Positions 1 through 7,755 are shown, counted from the first letter of the stretch. The stretch is 21,918 nucleotides of DNA from an uncultured bacterium (GCA_905214225.1 CAJMLL010000042.1:1-21918), one strand, 5' to 3'. Notes: a model not told the origin generated them from the letters alone. Translations and numbers: made by a program.

Positions 1-51
1 TGTTCCGATGTTGATATGCGGCTTGGTTCTTTCATATTTCTGCTTTGCCAT
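1..51 (-). CDS. tuf: Elongation factor Tu, N-terminal fragment (cut by window edge)
   Basis: The first 17 codons read MAKQKYERTKPHINIGT, the typical EF-Tu N-terminus just before its GTP-binding loop (the GHVDHGKT motif lies outside the window). EF-Tu is the cytosolic GTPase that delivers aminoacyl-tRNA to the ribosome. An AGGAG ribosome site (plus-strand 60-64) sits 8 bases before the ATG. The gene lies 34 bases downstream of a tRNA-Thr on the same strand and is probably co-transcribed with it from the promoter at 177-205. From memory, a tuf copy next to sigH and upstream of rpmG-secE-nusG is usual in Clostridia. Identity is certain for so short a piece; its completeness cannot be judged. Confidence 0.93.
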   Translation of the reverse strand, partial: MAKQKYERTKPHINIGT

Positions 52-85
52 TTCTCATACTCCTTTACAATAACTACAAAAAAAT

Positions 86-162
<77 letters not shown>

Positions 163-176
163 CTATTACGCAGATT

Positions 177-205
177 ATCTTACTATGTTTCCCTGCACTT
201 GTCAA
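177..205 (-). promoter_or_regulatory. Promoter for tRNA-Thr and tuf
   Basis: The minus strand has a perfect -35 TTGACA (plus-strand 200-205), a 17-bp spacer and -10 TAAGAT (177-182, 4 of 6). The predicted start is near 170, just ahead of the tRNA 5' end at 162. A second -10 reading, GATAAT, lies three bases downstream. This fits a housekeeping-sigma promoter giving a tRNA-tuf transcript separate from sigH. Confidence 0.75.
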
Positions 206-466
206 ACTTTTTTCTACTTTCTGCGGATAATATCTTTTTTGACGGCATATTTCGCGGACAAAAGCCGCCCGGGCAAGGGGACACGGCAGCGGCAGTCTGC
301 ACCGCCCCTATGTCCCGGATTTCCCGATACCGCTTATTTTCCGCTAAAAGCCGTTTCCCCGCCATCAGGGAGTCCTTTCATGCACTTCTGAAATTCCGGG
401 ACCCTGCCACAGATCCCGGAACTTCCATCTCCGCTTCTGGAAATGCCCTGCAGAAGCCGGCCCTTT
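206..466. other. Gap between sigH and the tRNA-Thr promoter, no gene seen
   Basis: Neither strand holds a convincing gene here. Two hairpins lie just behind the sigH stop codon: 7-bp arms at 433-439/451-457 and 8-bp arms at 394-401/414-421. Neither is followed by a T-run on the minus strand, so they are not textbook intrinsic terminators. They may stabilise the 3' end or act as weak terminators. The yacP (NYN-domain) gene often found beside sigH is absent. Confidence 0.6.
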
Positions 467-1111
467 TTACTCTGCATCCTTCAGGTACTTGTGAATCTTC
501 TTGCGCACTCTCTGAACCGTATTATCCACAACCTTCACCGGACGGCCGACCCGCTCCGCGATCTCCCGCGAAGTTCCGCCGCTTTTCATCTCTTCCCAGA
601 TTTCTTTTTCCAGCGGACTGAATAAGGAGTTTCCATCGTTCTTGAGAAAACGCTCCAGATCATTTAAAAACAGCTGCACCGCCGGGTCGCTGTCTGCCGC
701 TGCAATCGTCTCTTCCAGCGTCGGCCCGTGCTCCTGCTCCGGATCCGCTGAATGGCTGAGAGAAAGAGACTCACTCAGAATGGCGTTCTTTTTCCGGGCG
801 GCCCGGCGGATCGCTGTTACAATCTGCCGGTTGATGCAGAGCTGCGCAAAACTCCTGAAGGAGGCGCCGGCGTCCGGATCAAAATCCCGCACCGCCTTCA
901 TTGCGCCGATCATTCCTTCCTGAATGACATCTTCCTTATCTCCGCCTTCGATAAAATATTTCTGCGAAACGCGGCGCACCATATCCTTATAGCGCCGCAG
1001 CAGAATCTCCTCCGCCTGACGGGATCTGGCAATGTTCAGCTGAGAAACCGCCGCAAGCTGTTCGTCGCTCAATTCTTCCAGATTAATTTTCTCCGGCAGT
1101 ATTCTGCGCAT
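467..1111 (-). CDS. sigH: RNA polymerase sigma factor, SigH type
   Basis: A 214-residue sigma-70-family factor. Region 2 covers about residues 57-103, including DKEDVIQEGMIGAMKAVRDF. Region 4 covers about 162-211 with the helix-turn-helix segment SREIAERVGRPVKVVDNTVQ. The N-terminal DEQLAAVSQLNIARSRQAEE pattern and a length near 210 fit SigH rather than an ECF factor. In Bacillus and Clostridium SigH directs transition-state and early sporulation genes, binding core RNA polymerase in the cytosol. The start is set by AAGGAG 8 bases before the ATG. The start overlaps the end of rlmB by 29 bases, so translation may be coupled. It is the last gene of the operon that begins with the cyclophilin. 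Whether this organism sporulates cannot be told from here. Confidence 0.9.
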   Translation of the reverse strand: MRRILPEKINLEELSDEQLAAVSQLNIARSRQAEEILLRRYKDMVRRVSQKYFIEGGDKEDVIQEGMIGAMKAVRDFDPDAGASFRSFAQLCINRQIVTAIRRAARKKNAILSESLSLSHSADPEQEHGPTLEETIAAADSDPAVQLFLNDLERFLKNDGNSLFSPLEKEIWEEMKSGGTSREIAERVGRPVKVVDNTVQRVRKKIHKYLKDAE

Positions 1112-2195
1112 CTCTCTGTCTCCTTATCTCATACATCAGAATGGCAGCCGCATTCGACGCATTCAGAGATGTAATGTGTCCCAGCATTGGAAGGGAAACG
1201 ATTCCATCGCACTTCTTTCTGACATTCTCGGCGATTCCCGCGCCTTCCGCGCCGATCACGATGGCCACCGGTCCGGTGAGGTCCTGCCCGGTGTAATTCT
1301 GTCCGTCCATATCACAGGCATAGACCCAGATATTCTTCTCTTTCAGTTCCTCAATGGTGCGGGAAATATTGGTGACTCTCGCACACGGCATGTATTCAAT
1401 CGCACCGGCTGATGCTTTGGCAACAGTCTGCGTCAGTCCGACCGCCCTTCTCTTCTGGATGATCACCCCGTGGGCACCTGCACATTCCGCGCTTCTCATA
1501 ATTGCGCCCAGATTATGCGGGTCTTCAATGCCGTCCAGAATGATGATGAAGGGGTCTTCGCCGCGTTCTTCCGCACGGGCCAGAATATCCTCCACACTGG
1601 CATATTCATGGGCAGAAACATGGGCCGCGACACCCTGATGGGCTGCGCCTTCTGCCAGATGGTCCAGCATCTGTTTGCTGACTTTCTGCACCAGGACGCC
1701 CTTTTCATTTGCCAGAGACAGAATTCTTCCGACCGATCCGCCGCTGCTGTCCTGCACCAGGATTTTCTCAATGCTGCGTCCGCTCTTCAGGGCTTCCGTA
1801 ACCGGATTTCTTCCGAAAATCATCTCGCTGCCGCTCTCGTGATCTCTCTGAAAATCCGCTTCACGTTTAAATTCCATGAAACCCCTGGATTCTCTTCTCT
1901 CCGCGTATTCTCCGCTTCTTCCCCGGCTGTTTCCGGAGCGCGCCGGCTTGCCGTAAGCCCCGCGGCCTGACTTCTCATAGCGGTCATTCTTTCCCCTGCC
2001 GCTTCTGTATCCGCGCCGCTCCTCACCGTCACGGCCTCTGCGGTCATAAGCATTGGATCCGGAGCGCTTTCCGCCCCTTCTGTCGGAACGGCCGCCTTTT
2101 CCGTAAGCTTCCTGTCTTCCGTATCCGCCGCTTCTTTTCTCGTTTCTTCTTCCGCCGCGCTCTCCGCGGCCGCTGTAATTATTTCTTCCGCTCAT
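1083..2195 (-). CDS. rlmB: 23S rRNA 2'-O-ribose methyltransferase RlmB (SpoU family) with Arg/Gly-rich N-terminal extension
   Basis: Residues about 124-360 form a complete SpoU/TrmH methyltransferase of the trefoil-knot fold. They carry a substrate-binding N-domain starting IFGRNPVTEALKSG, motif 1 DGIEDPHNLGAIMRSAE (221-237), motif 2 IVIGAEGAGI (312-321) and motif 3 SLPMLGHITSLNASNAA (334-350). RlmB methylates the 2'-OH of a guanosine in the 23S peptidyl-transferase loop (G2251 in E. coli), using S-adenosylmethionine. The family is normally about 250 residues. Here the first ~120 residues are low complexity, rich in Arg, Gly, Ser and Tyr. The ATG lies inside the end of dfrA (17-base overlap) and has no clear ribosome site, which suggests coupling. 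Met107 (plus-strand 1877), preceded by AGGGG, is an alternative start that would drop most of the extension. Confidence 0.93.
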   Translation of the reverse strand: MSGRNNYSGRGERGGRRNEKRSGGYGRQEAYGKGGRSDRRGGKRSGSNAYDRRGRDGEERRGYRSGRGKNDRYEKSGRGAYGKPARSGNSRGRSGEYAERRESRGFMEFKREADFQRDHESGSEMIFGRNPVTEALKSGRSIEKILVQDSSGGSVGRILSLANEKGVLVQKVSKQMLDHLAEGAAHQGVAAHVSAHEYASVEDILARAEERGEDPFIIILDGIEDPHNLGAIMRSAECAGAHGVIIQKRRAVGLTQTVAKASAGAIEYMPCARVTNISRTIEELKEKNIWVYACDMDGQNYTGQDLTGPVAIVIGAEGAGIAENVRKKCDGIVSLPMLGHITSLNASNAAAILMYEIRRQRDAQNTAGEN

Positions 2196-2667
2196 ATTTC
2201 ACAAAACGGTATGGAATCCCGTCTTCCTCCATTTCTTCACTTTCCCAGCTAATCTGAAACGCATCATCTTCATCCAGGTCCGGAAGATGACGGTCTGCAG
2301 TAAAGGCTTTTCCGATTCTGGTGATCCAGCAGACATCGCAGTAAGGCAGAAGCTCTTCATAAACTCTGGCTCCGCCGATCACAAAGGCGTCATCTGCCTC
2401 ATCTCCCAGGGCATCCATCAGCTGCGGGATGGAATGCACCACTTCCGCGCGCTCCGGCTCATAATTTTCCCGCGTAGTCAGCACGATGTTTCTGCGCTTC
2501 GGCAGTCCGCGCTTATGCGGAAGGCTTTCCAGCGTTGCACGCCCCATGACGACGGTGTGTCCGCTGGTTTTTTCTTTAAAATATTTCATATCCTCGTGCA
2601 GGCTGCAGAGCAGGTCCCCTTTATATCCGATTCCCCACTGTGCATCTGCCGCTGCAATCATCTGCAT
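2179..2667 (-). CDS. dfrA: Dihydrofolate reductase
   Basis: A 162-residue protein of normal DHFR length. Visible motifs are AAADAQWGIGYKGDLL (6-20, with Trp11 of the M20-loop region), the acidic folate-binding Asp26 in LHEDMKYFK, NADPH-site TVVMGRATLESL (38-49), and FVIGGARVYEELLP (95-108). It reduces 7,8-dihydrofolate to tetrahydrofolate with NADPH in the cytosol. The start has AAGGAG 8 bases upstream; an ATG two codons later is a weaker choice. It lies 69 bases behind thyA and overlaps rlmB by 17 bases. The pairing with thyA makes sense, since ThyA turns methylene-tetrahydrofolate into dihydrofolate and DHFR restores it. It looks like the chromosomal enzyme; nothing suggests a mobile trimethoprim-resistance cassette. 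Confidence 0.95.
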   Translation of the reverse strand: MQMIAAADAQWGIGYKGDLLCSLHEDMKYFKEKTSGHTVVMGRATLESLPHKRGLPKRRNIVLTTRENYEPERAEVVHSIPQLMDALGDEADDAFVIGGARVYEELLPYCDVCWITRIGKAFTADRHLPDLDEDDAFQISWESEEMEEDGIPYRFVKYERKK

Positions 2668-2736
2668 GCATCCTTCTCCTTTTCCGCCGCGGCGCAGCCG
2701 GGCTTCTCCTTGCGCATGTGTTTTTTGCCGCAGAAA

Positions 2737-3567
2737 CTAAATCGCTACAGGAATGTTCTTCACCTGCGGACCATGCTGGTAATTCTCCACGATCACGTCG
2801 TCCGGCGTAAAGTCGTAGAAGTCGTGCACGTCCGGATTCAGCGTAACGGTCGGTGCCGGATACTGCGGGCGCCGGATCAGTTCCCGGATGATGTCCACAT
2901 GCCGGTCGTAAATATGGGCGTCGGCGATGACGTGCACCAGCTCGCCCGGCTGAAATCCGCATACCTGCGCCAGCATCATGACCAGAACCGCATACTGTAC
3001 GACATTCCAGTTGTTCGCCGCCAGGATGTCCTGGGAGCGCTGATTCAGAATCGCGTTCAGGCGGTTTCCCGTTACGTTGAAGGTCATGCTGTAGGCACAC
3101 GGCTCCAGTCCCATCTCCTGCAGATCGGAGAAATTATAGATGTTGGTCATAATCCGGCGGGAATAGGGCTCGTTTTTCAGGAGATAAATCACGTTGTCCA
3201 CCTGATCCATCTCGCCCTGCTTGAACTTATATTTCACGCCGAGCTGGTAGCCGTAAGCCTTGCCGATGGATCCGCTTTCATCTGCCCAGGCGTCCCAGAT
3301 TCTGGTCTTCAGGTCGTGCACGTTGTTCGACTTCTTCTGCCAGATCCAGAGCATTTCCTCGACGGCGGACTTGATGGCGGTGCGGCGCAGGGTCAGCGCC
3401 GGAAATTCCTTCGACAGGTCGTAGCGGTTTACCACGCCGAACTGCTTGATCGTGTAGGCCTTGCTGCCATCTTCCCAGTGCGGACGGACTTTCTGGCCTT
3501 CCGTCGAGAATCCATGGTCCAGGATGTCCTGGCACATGTTTACGAACAATCTATCTGCATAACTCAT
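2737..3567 (-). CDS. thyA: Thymidylate synthase ThyA
   Basis: A 276-residue thymidylate synthase. It methylates dUMP to dTMP with 5,10-methylene-tetrahydrofolate as carbon and hydride donor. The nucleophile is Cys157 in GLEPCAYSMTFNV; the usual PCH is PCA here, a variant I recall from the B. subtilis ThyA-type branch. The phosphate-binding NQRSQD (175-180) and substrate-orienting ADAHIYDRHVD (215-225) segments are intact. The length matches the B. subtilis-type enzyme rather than the longer L. casei type. AAAGGAT stands 7 bases before the ATG. It sits 100 bases behind mrnC and directly ahead of dfrA. In several clostridia, as I recall, the flavin-dependent thyX occupies this position instead, and ThyX does not need DHFR. 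Confidence 0.96.
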   Translation of the reverse strand: MSYADRLFVNMCQDILDHGFSTEGQKVRPHWEDGSKAYTIKQFGVVNRYDLSKEFPALTLRRTAIKSAVEEMLWIWQKKSNNVHDLKTRIWDAWADESGSIGKAYGYQLGVKYKFKQGEMDQVDNVIYLLKNEPYSRRIMTNIYNFSDLQEMGLEPCAYSMTFNVTGNRLNAILNQRSQDILAANNWNVVQYAVLVMMLAQVCGFQPGELVHVIADAHIYDRHVDIIRELIRRPQYPAPTVTLNPDVHDFYDFTPDDVIVENYQHGPQVKNIPVAI

Positions 3568-3667
3568 TCTCTATCCTTTCTGCAGACAAAAGGAGACCGG
3601 GCAAGGAACCAGCATTGCTGCCGGGCCTGCCGGCCTCCCATACCTGCTCTGCTTTCAGACGCGCGCT

Positions 3668-4195
3668 TTATTTTCCGCTTCCTCTTCGTTCTTTCTGCTG
3701 GCGTCCGCCGATTTCCACTGCGCGGGAAACGACCTCTTCCAGACGGTCTCTGCGGCTGGCCTGGTACAAATAGCCGATCAGCGCTTCAAATCCGGTCGCC
3801 CACTTATACTGCATCGGGGATGAGCCGCGCGGCCGGGAGGTGTTGGTGTGATTGCGCCCGCGTTTGACCAGATGTTCCTCTTCATCCGTCAGGAATCCAT
3901 TTTCTATCATCTCGCGGACGATGGCCGCCTGGCTGTCAGCCCGGACGAACTGAATCGCCTTCTTATTCAGCCGGTCGACATGCACACCGCCATCCTTCAG
4001 CACATATTCACGGATAAACACTTCATAGACGGCATCGCCCAGATAGGCGAGGGCTGTCGTGTTGGCAGACAGAATCGAAACGGTTTTTCCGCCTTCTTCC
4101 GAGGTTTCTGAAGCTTTCCGGCTGCTGTCTTCCGGGCTGTCCGGATTTCCGGCGCCAGTTTCCGTCTGAATGCTGCGTTTCTGTTCTTCTGTCAT
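3668..4195 (-). CDS. mrnC: Mini-ribonuclease III (23S rRNA maturation)
   Basis: A 175-residue protein with an RNase III catalytic domain but no double-strand RNA-binding domain, which defines Mini-III. Conserved segments are ALAYLGDAVYEVFIREYVL (48-66, catalytic Asp54), EEHLVKRGRNHTNTSRPRG (106-124) and YKWATGFEALIGYLY (130-144, metal-binding Glu137). In B. subtilis it trims 23S rRNA precursor ends with help from ribosomal protein L3. Residues 1-37 are a Ser/Glu-rich, probably disordered addition not found in the shortest homologues. AAGGAG lies 12 bases before the ATG, slightly far. It follows cysS by 43 bases, the standard Firmicutes order. Confidence 0.94.
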   Translation of the reverse strand: MTEEQKRSIQTETGAGNPDSPEDSSRKASETSEEGGKTVSILSANTTALAYLGDAVYEVFIREYVLKDGGVHVDRLNKKAIQFVRADSQAAIVREMIENGFLTDEEEHLVKRGRNHTNTSRPRGSSPMQYKWATGFEALIGYLYQASRRDRLEEVVSRAVEIGGRQQKERRGSGK

Positions 4196-4238
4196 GCTGC
4201 TGTGTTTCTCCTTTACTGTTTTCGTCTGCTTTTATTCT

Positions 4239-5639
4239 TTACTCTTTGATAATCTGTACGCCCTGCGGAGTATCCTTCAGGGTGATTCCCATTTCCTTCA
4301 GCTGATCTCTGATTTCGTCAGCACGGGCAAAGTTCTTCGCCTTGCGGGCTTCCTGACGCTCTTCTACGAGCTTCTTTACTTCCGGATCGATCTTCTCTTT
4401 CTGGTCCTGCTGCAGAAGTCCCAGAACATCGCAGTATTTCATCAGCTGCTCTTCTGCGGCCTTTGCAAAGGCTTTAGTGCTGTCTGCGCTGTTTACGGAG
4501 TTGATGGCGGAAACCAGTTCAAATACGGTACTGATGCCGTCTGCCGTGTTCAGGTCATCATCCATGACTCTGCAGAATTCCTCGTTGTATTTCGGGAAAT
4601 CGTCCGCGGCCTTCTGCTCGTCCGCGTTCATTTCACCGTCTTTACCCTTTTTCTGCAGATATTCCAGGTTTTCCTTGCAGTTTCTCATACGCTGCAGACC
4701 TGCTTCCGACTGCTCCATCAGTTCATCGCTGTAGTCGATCGGGTTTCTGTACTGTCCGGACAGCAGGAAGAAACGGATGACTTCTCCGTCATACTTCTTT
4801 CTGATCTCGCGGACGGTCATGAAGTTGCCCTTGGACTTGGACATCTTCACGTTATTCATGGTGATGTATGCGTTATGCATCCAGTAATGCGCGAACGGAA
4901 CGCCGTTGCAGCACTCGGACTGGGCAATTTCATTTTCATGATGCGGGAACATCAGATCCTGTCCGCCGCAGTGAACGTCGATGGTATCGCCCAGATGTTT
5001 CTTTGCCATGGTGGAGCACTCGATGTGCCATCCCGGACGGCCCATGCCCCACGGGGATTCCCATGCGATTTCACTCTCTTCCTTGCGGGCTTTCCAGAGA
5101 GCAAAATCAAGCGGATCTTTCTTGACTTCGCCGATGGCGATACGCGCTCCGGCTTCCAGGTCGTCAATGTTCTGTCCGGAAAGTTTTCCGTAATCCCTCG
5201 CCTTTCGGGTGCTGAAGTAGACATCTCCGTCGGCCTCATAGGCATATCCCTTGTCAATCAGAGTCTGGATGAATGCGATGATGTCCGGAATGTGCTCAGA
5301 AACTCTCGGATGAACGTCTGCTTTCGTCACATTCATGGCCTGAACGTCCTCAAAGTACTCCTTAATGTACTTCTCTGCCACGTCCATGGCGCCGATTCCT
5401 TCTTCCTTGGCCTTGCGGATGATCTTGTCATCGACATCGGTGAAGTTCTGCACAAACTTTACCTTATAGCCGCGGAACTGCAGATACTTGCGGAAGGTAT
5501 CGAAAACGACGATCGGACGTGCGTTTCCGATATGAATGTAGTTATACACCGTCGGCCCGCAGGAATAGATCAGTGCCTCACCCTCGTGAATCGGCTTGAA
5601 TTCTTCTTTTTTTCTGGTCAGTGTGTTGTATATTTTCAT
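4239..5639 (-). CDS. cysS: Cysteinyl-tRNA synthetase
   Basis: A 466-residue class I synthetase of normal length. It charges tRNA-Cys with cysteine, using ATP, in the cytosol. It carries the HIGH-box variant HIGN (36-39) in SCGPTVYNYIHIGNARP and KMSKS at 265-269. The zinc ligands that select the cysteine thiol are Cys27, Cys208 (WHIEC), His233 and Glu237 (FPHHENE). These match the E. coli ligand spacing. The C-terminal helical anticodon-binding part ends in ARADEIRDQLKEMGITLKDT, a family hallmark. AAGGAG lies 13 bases before the ATG. It is the second gene of the operon, 37 bases behind the cyclophilin and 43 before mrnC. No T-box leader is visible ahead of it. Confidence 0.97.
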   Translation of the reverse strand: MKIYNTLTRKKEEFKPIHEGEALIYSCGPTVYNYIHIGNARPIVVFDTFRKYLQFRGYKVKFVQNFTDVDDKIIRKAKEEGIGAMDVAEKYIKEYFEDVQAMNVTKADVHPRVSEHIPDIIAFIQTLIDKGYAYEADGDVYFSTRKARDYGKLSGQNIDDLEAGARIAIGEVKKDPLDFALWKARKEESEIAWESPWGMGRPGWHIECSTMAKKHLGDTIDVHCGGQDLMFPHHENEIAQSECCNGVPFAHYWMHNAYITMNNVKMSKSKGNFMTVREIRKKYDGEVIRFFLLSGQYRNPIDYSDELMEQSEAGLQRMRNCKENLEYLQKKGKDGEMNADEQKAADDFPKYNEEFCRVMDDDLNTADGISTVFELVSAINSVNSADSTKAFAKAAEEQLMKYCDVLGLLQQDQKEKIDPEVKKLVEERQEARKAKNFARADEIRDQLKEMGITLKDTPQGVQIIKE

Positions 5640-5676
5640 CTCTAATATCTCACTCCTTGCGGTCTCTTCTGCTGAA

Positions 5677-6156
5677 TTACTCTACTGTAATCGTCTTGAT
5701 GACGACCGGCTCTTCCGGCTTGTCATTCCACATGCTTCTCGGAACATTCGCGATCTCCTGGGCAACTTCCATTCCCTCTGTGATCTTTCCGAATGCGGCA
5801 TACTGTCCGTCCAGATGCGGTGCATCGGCAACCATAATGAAGAACTGGGAGCCTGCGGAATTCGGATCCATGGTTCTGGCCATGGACAGAACGCCGGTGG
5901 TGTGCTTCAGGTCGTTCTTTACGCCGTTTGCAGAGAACTCACCTTTAATGGAATATCCCGGGCCGCCTGCTCCGGTTCCGTCCGGGTCGCCGCCCTGAAT
6001 CATAAATCCCGGGATGACGCGGTGGAAGGTCAGGCCGTCATAGAAGCCGCTCTTTGCCAGCTTCTCAAAATTCTCAACGGTGATCGGCGCGATGTCTTCA
6101 TACAGCTCTCCGGTCATGACGCCGCCGTTTTCCATCGTAATCGTTACTTTCTTCAT
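5677..6156 (-). CDS. Cyclophilin-type peptidyl-prolyl cis-trans isomerase
   Basis: A 159-residue single-domain cyclophilin that speeds cis-trans change at proline peptide bonds. Active-site segments are LTFHRVIPGFMIQGGDPDG (42-60, catalytic Arg46) and NSAGSQFFIMVADAPHLDGQ (99-118). The cyclosporin-contacting tryptophan of human CypA is His114 here, as in many bacterial enzymes. No signal peptide or lipobox is seen, so it is probably cytosolic. GGAGG stands 7 bases before the ATG. It is the first gene of the long operon, about 80 bases downstream of the promoter at 6243-6272. Substrates are unknown; a general folding role is likely. Confidence 0.94.
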   Translation of the reverse strand: MKKVTITMENGGVMTGELYEDIAPITVENFEKLAKSGFYDGLTFHRVIPGFMIQGGDPDGTGAGGPGYSIKGEFSANGVKNDLKHTTGVLSMARTMDPNSAGSQFFIMVADAPHLDGQYAAFGKITEGMEVAQEIANVPRSMWNDKPEEPVVIKTITVE

Positions 6157-6242
6157 CTCATTTCCTCCAAGTTATGTTTTTCTGTATATTTCTGTTCCTT
6201 TTCTTGCTTTTATTTTTTGCCGCAGTTAACCCACGTCGTATT

Positions 6243-6277
6243 ATTATACCCTGTCACCGGCGGATTCTTCAAGAATC
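6243..6277 (-). promoter_or_regulatory. Promoter of the cyclophilin-cysS-...-sigH operon, with a dyad over the -35
   Basis: The minus strand shows -35 TTGAAG (plus-strand 6267-6272), an 18-bp spacer and a perfect -10 TATAAT (6243-6248). A perfect 15-bp inverted repeat (6263-6277, arms GATTCTT/AAGAATC, one central base) covers the -35 box, which is where a repressor could bind. No other good promoter is visible until 205, so seven genes probably depend on it. Confidence 0.72.
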
Positions 6278-6291
6278 TGATAAAATTAGCT

Positions 6292-6816
6292 CTAATGACA
6301 CAGAAAGGCGCCGGCAATACCGCAGATAATCATAATGGTGATCGGACTCCACTTCAGTTTTCCAATCATAAACACGGTGGCTGCACAGAGGATGATCGGA
6401 ATCGGATTCCAGCTGGTGAATACGCTCTCGCCCACCAAGACAAAGGATGAACCGATCAGGCCGGCGGTCACCGGGCGGATGCCCCTGAAGGCACCTTCTA
6501 CCAGCGGGCTTTCTCTGAACATCGTCAGCAGGCTCACCACCAGTGAAATCAGGATAAAGGACGGTGTTGCCTCGCCGATGGTCGCGACCACTGCACCTAT
6601 GACGCCAGCCGTGTTATAGCCGACGTAGGTCGCCGCGTTGACAGCCAGAGGACCCGGAGTCATCTGGGAAATCGCGACCAGATTGGAGAACTCGCCCTTG
6701 GACATGGCGCCGAAGGTCAGCGCCGTCTGGTAAATCATCGGAAGCATGGCAAGGCCGCCGCCGAATCCGAGAAGGCCGACCTTGGCAAACTGAAGGTAAA
6801 GAAGCAGGTATATCAT
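6292..6816 (-). CDS. Chromate transporter family protein, half-size (second of pair)
   Basis: A 174-residue very hydrophobic protein with about five to six membrane spans. It matches one Chromate_transp domain: GLLGFGGGLAMLPMI (14-28), AISQMTPGPLAVNAATYVGY (48-67), then GLIGSSFVLVGES. The CHR family includes single-domain proteins encoded as adjacent pairs, thought to work together as antiparallel partners. Chromate export is shown for some members only; the substrate here is unknown. The start codon follows the stop of the preceding partner with no gap (TAAATG). Its ribosome site GGGAGG lies inside that gene's last codons, so the pair is translationally coupled. It ends 15 bases before the dyad in the operon promoter. 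Confidence 0.88.
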   Translation of the reverse strand: MIYLLLYLQFAKVGLLGFGGGLAMLPMIYQTALTFGAMSKGEFSNLVAISQMTPGPLAVNAATYVGYNTAGVIGAVVATIGEATPSFILISLVVSLLTMFRESPLVEGAFRGIRPVTAGLIGSSFVLVGESVFTSWNPIPIILCAATVFMIGKLKWSPITIMIICGIAGAFLCH

Positions 6817-7599
6817 TTAGTTTTCCTCCCTTCCTGCCGCAGTCTGCTCCGGGTTATCTTCCGCAGTTTCCGCGTGCTTTTCTGCATCCGTATCAGGTCC
6901 GGCCTCTTCCGCAGATGCCGTTTCCTGCGCCGCATCAGCGGCCGGTTTCTCCGTTTCTGTCTCAGCACCGGCACTGTTTCCGCCAGCGTCAGCCGCCTCA
7001 GCCGCCGGCGCCTTCTTCTCTGTCACGCGGGAATAAAGCAGGCCGATCGCAATACTTCCCAGAATGACCCAGACTGCGTTAACGTTGAAAAAGGTTATCA
7101 GCACAAAACCCGCAACAGCCAGTGCCGCCGCGAACCAGTTCTTTACAACGCGGCGGGCAATCGTGAAGGCCGACCATCCGATCAGTCCGGTTGCCGCCGC
7201 CTTGATTCCGATCAGTGCGCCTTTTACATAGGGATTTCCGCCGATGCCGTGCAGCAGTTCCGTCACCGCAATGATGATAATCAGACTCGGGAGCAGAACG
7301 CCGATGGTTGCGGCGATCGCGCCCTTCAGCTTTCTCTTCTCAAAACCGATGTAGGTCGCCATGTTAATGGCAATAACTCCAGGAAGGCTCTGGCTGACTG
7401 CGATACAGTCGATGATGTCATCCTCGCTGACCCAGTGGTTTTTTTCCACCATGATCGCCTGCATCTGCGGAATCATCGCCATTCCGCCTCCGATAGTCAT
7501 AATGCCCAGCTTGAAAAACTCCCAGAACAGCACCAGATATCCGGCATCCCGCAGTTCCTGGCCGCCCTCCTGAGAGGGTTTTCCCTCATTCTTTTCCAT
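6817..7599 (-). CDS. Chromate transporter family protein, half-size, with acidic C-terminal tail (first of pair)
   Basis: A 260-residue membrane protein. Residues about 20-192 form one Chromate_transp domain: LGIMTIGGGMAMIPQM (31-46), AVSQSLPGVIAINMATYIGF (67-86) and several later spans. Residues 193-260 are an unusual Ala/Glu/Asp/Thr-rich tail with no predicted fold. It probably lies on the cytosolic side or forms a flexible linker, but its orientation is not established. AGGAG stands 8 bases before the ATG. The gene lies downstream of the strong proS terminator, and I see no convincing promoter of its own in 7600-7694. Transcription may therefore rely on read-through. It likely forms a heterodimer with the next gene. 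Confidence 0.87.
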   Translation of the reverse strand: MEKNEGKPSQEGGQELRDAGYLVLFWEFFKLGIMTIGGGMAMIPQMQAIMVEKNHWVSEDDIIDCIAVSQSLPGVIAINMATYIGFEKRKLKGAIAATIGVLLPSLIIIIAVTELLHGIGGNPYVKGALIGIKAAATGLIGWSAFTIARRVVKNWFAAALAVAGFVLITFFNVNAVWVILGSIAIGLLYSRVTEKKAPAAEAADAGGNSAGAETETEKPAADAAQETASAEEAGPDTDAEKHAETAEDNPEQTAAGREEN

Positions 7600-7626
7600 A
7601 ATCCATTCTCCTGCTGTTTCCCTCGA

Positions 7627-7671
7627 GGCAGGCAGCCCCGGCTCTCAGACTTTCACGGCGCGCTGCCTGTC
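7627..7671 (-). other. Hairpin in the leader of the chromate-transporter pair
   Basis: Arms 7627-7636 and 7662-7671 pair over 10 bp with one G-U and a 25-base loop. It lies between the proS terminator and the ribosome site of the first transporter gene. No U-run follows. It could be a leader structure or a processing site; no known riboswitch class is recognised. Confidence 0.4.
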
Positions 7672-7694
7672 GTCCATACGCGCCTGCAGTCACG

Positions 7695-7731
7695 AAAAAA
7701 CCGGCAGCAGGAAATTTCTCCCTGCTGCCGG
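7695..7731 (-). terminator. Intrinsic terminator of proS
   Basis: A perfect 11-bp GC-rich stem (7701-7711 with 7721-7731) has a 9-base loop. On the minus strand it is followed directly by six T (plus-strand 7695-7700). It lies 24 bases past the proS stop codon. Confidence 0.93.
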
Positions 7732-7755
7732 TTCCCGTTTCCATCAGATTCTATT

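Noticed and set aside
2287..3867. 526-codon plus-strand frame across dfrA and thyA
   Set aside because: Antisense shadow of two fully recognisable enzymes; no ribosome site and no domain.
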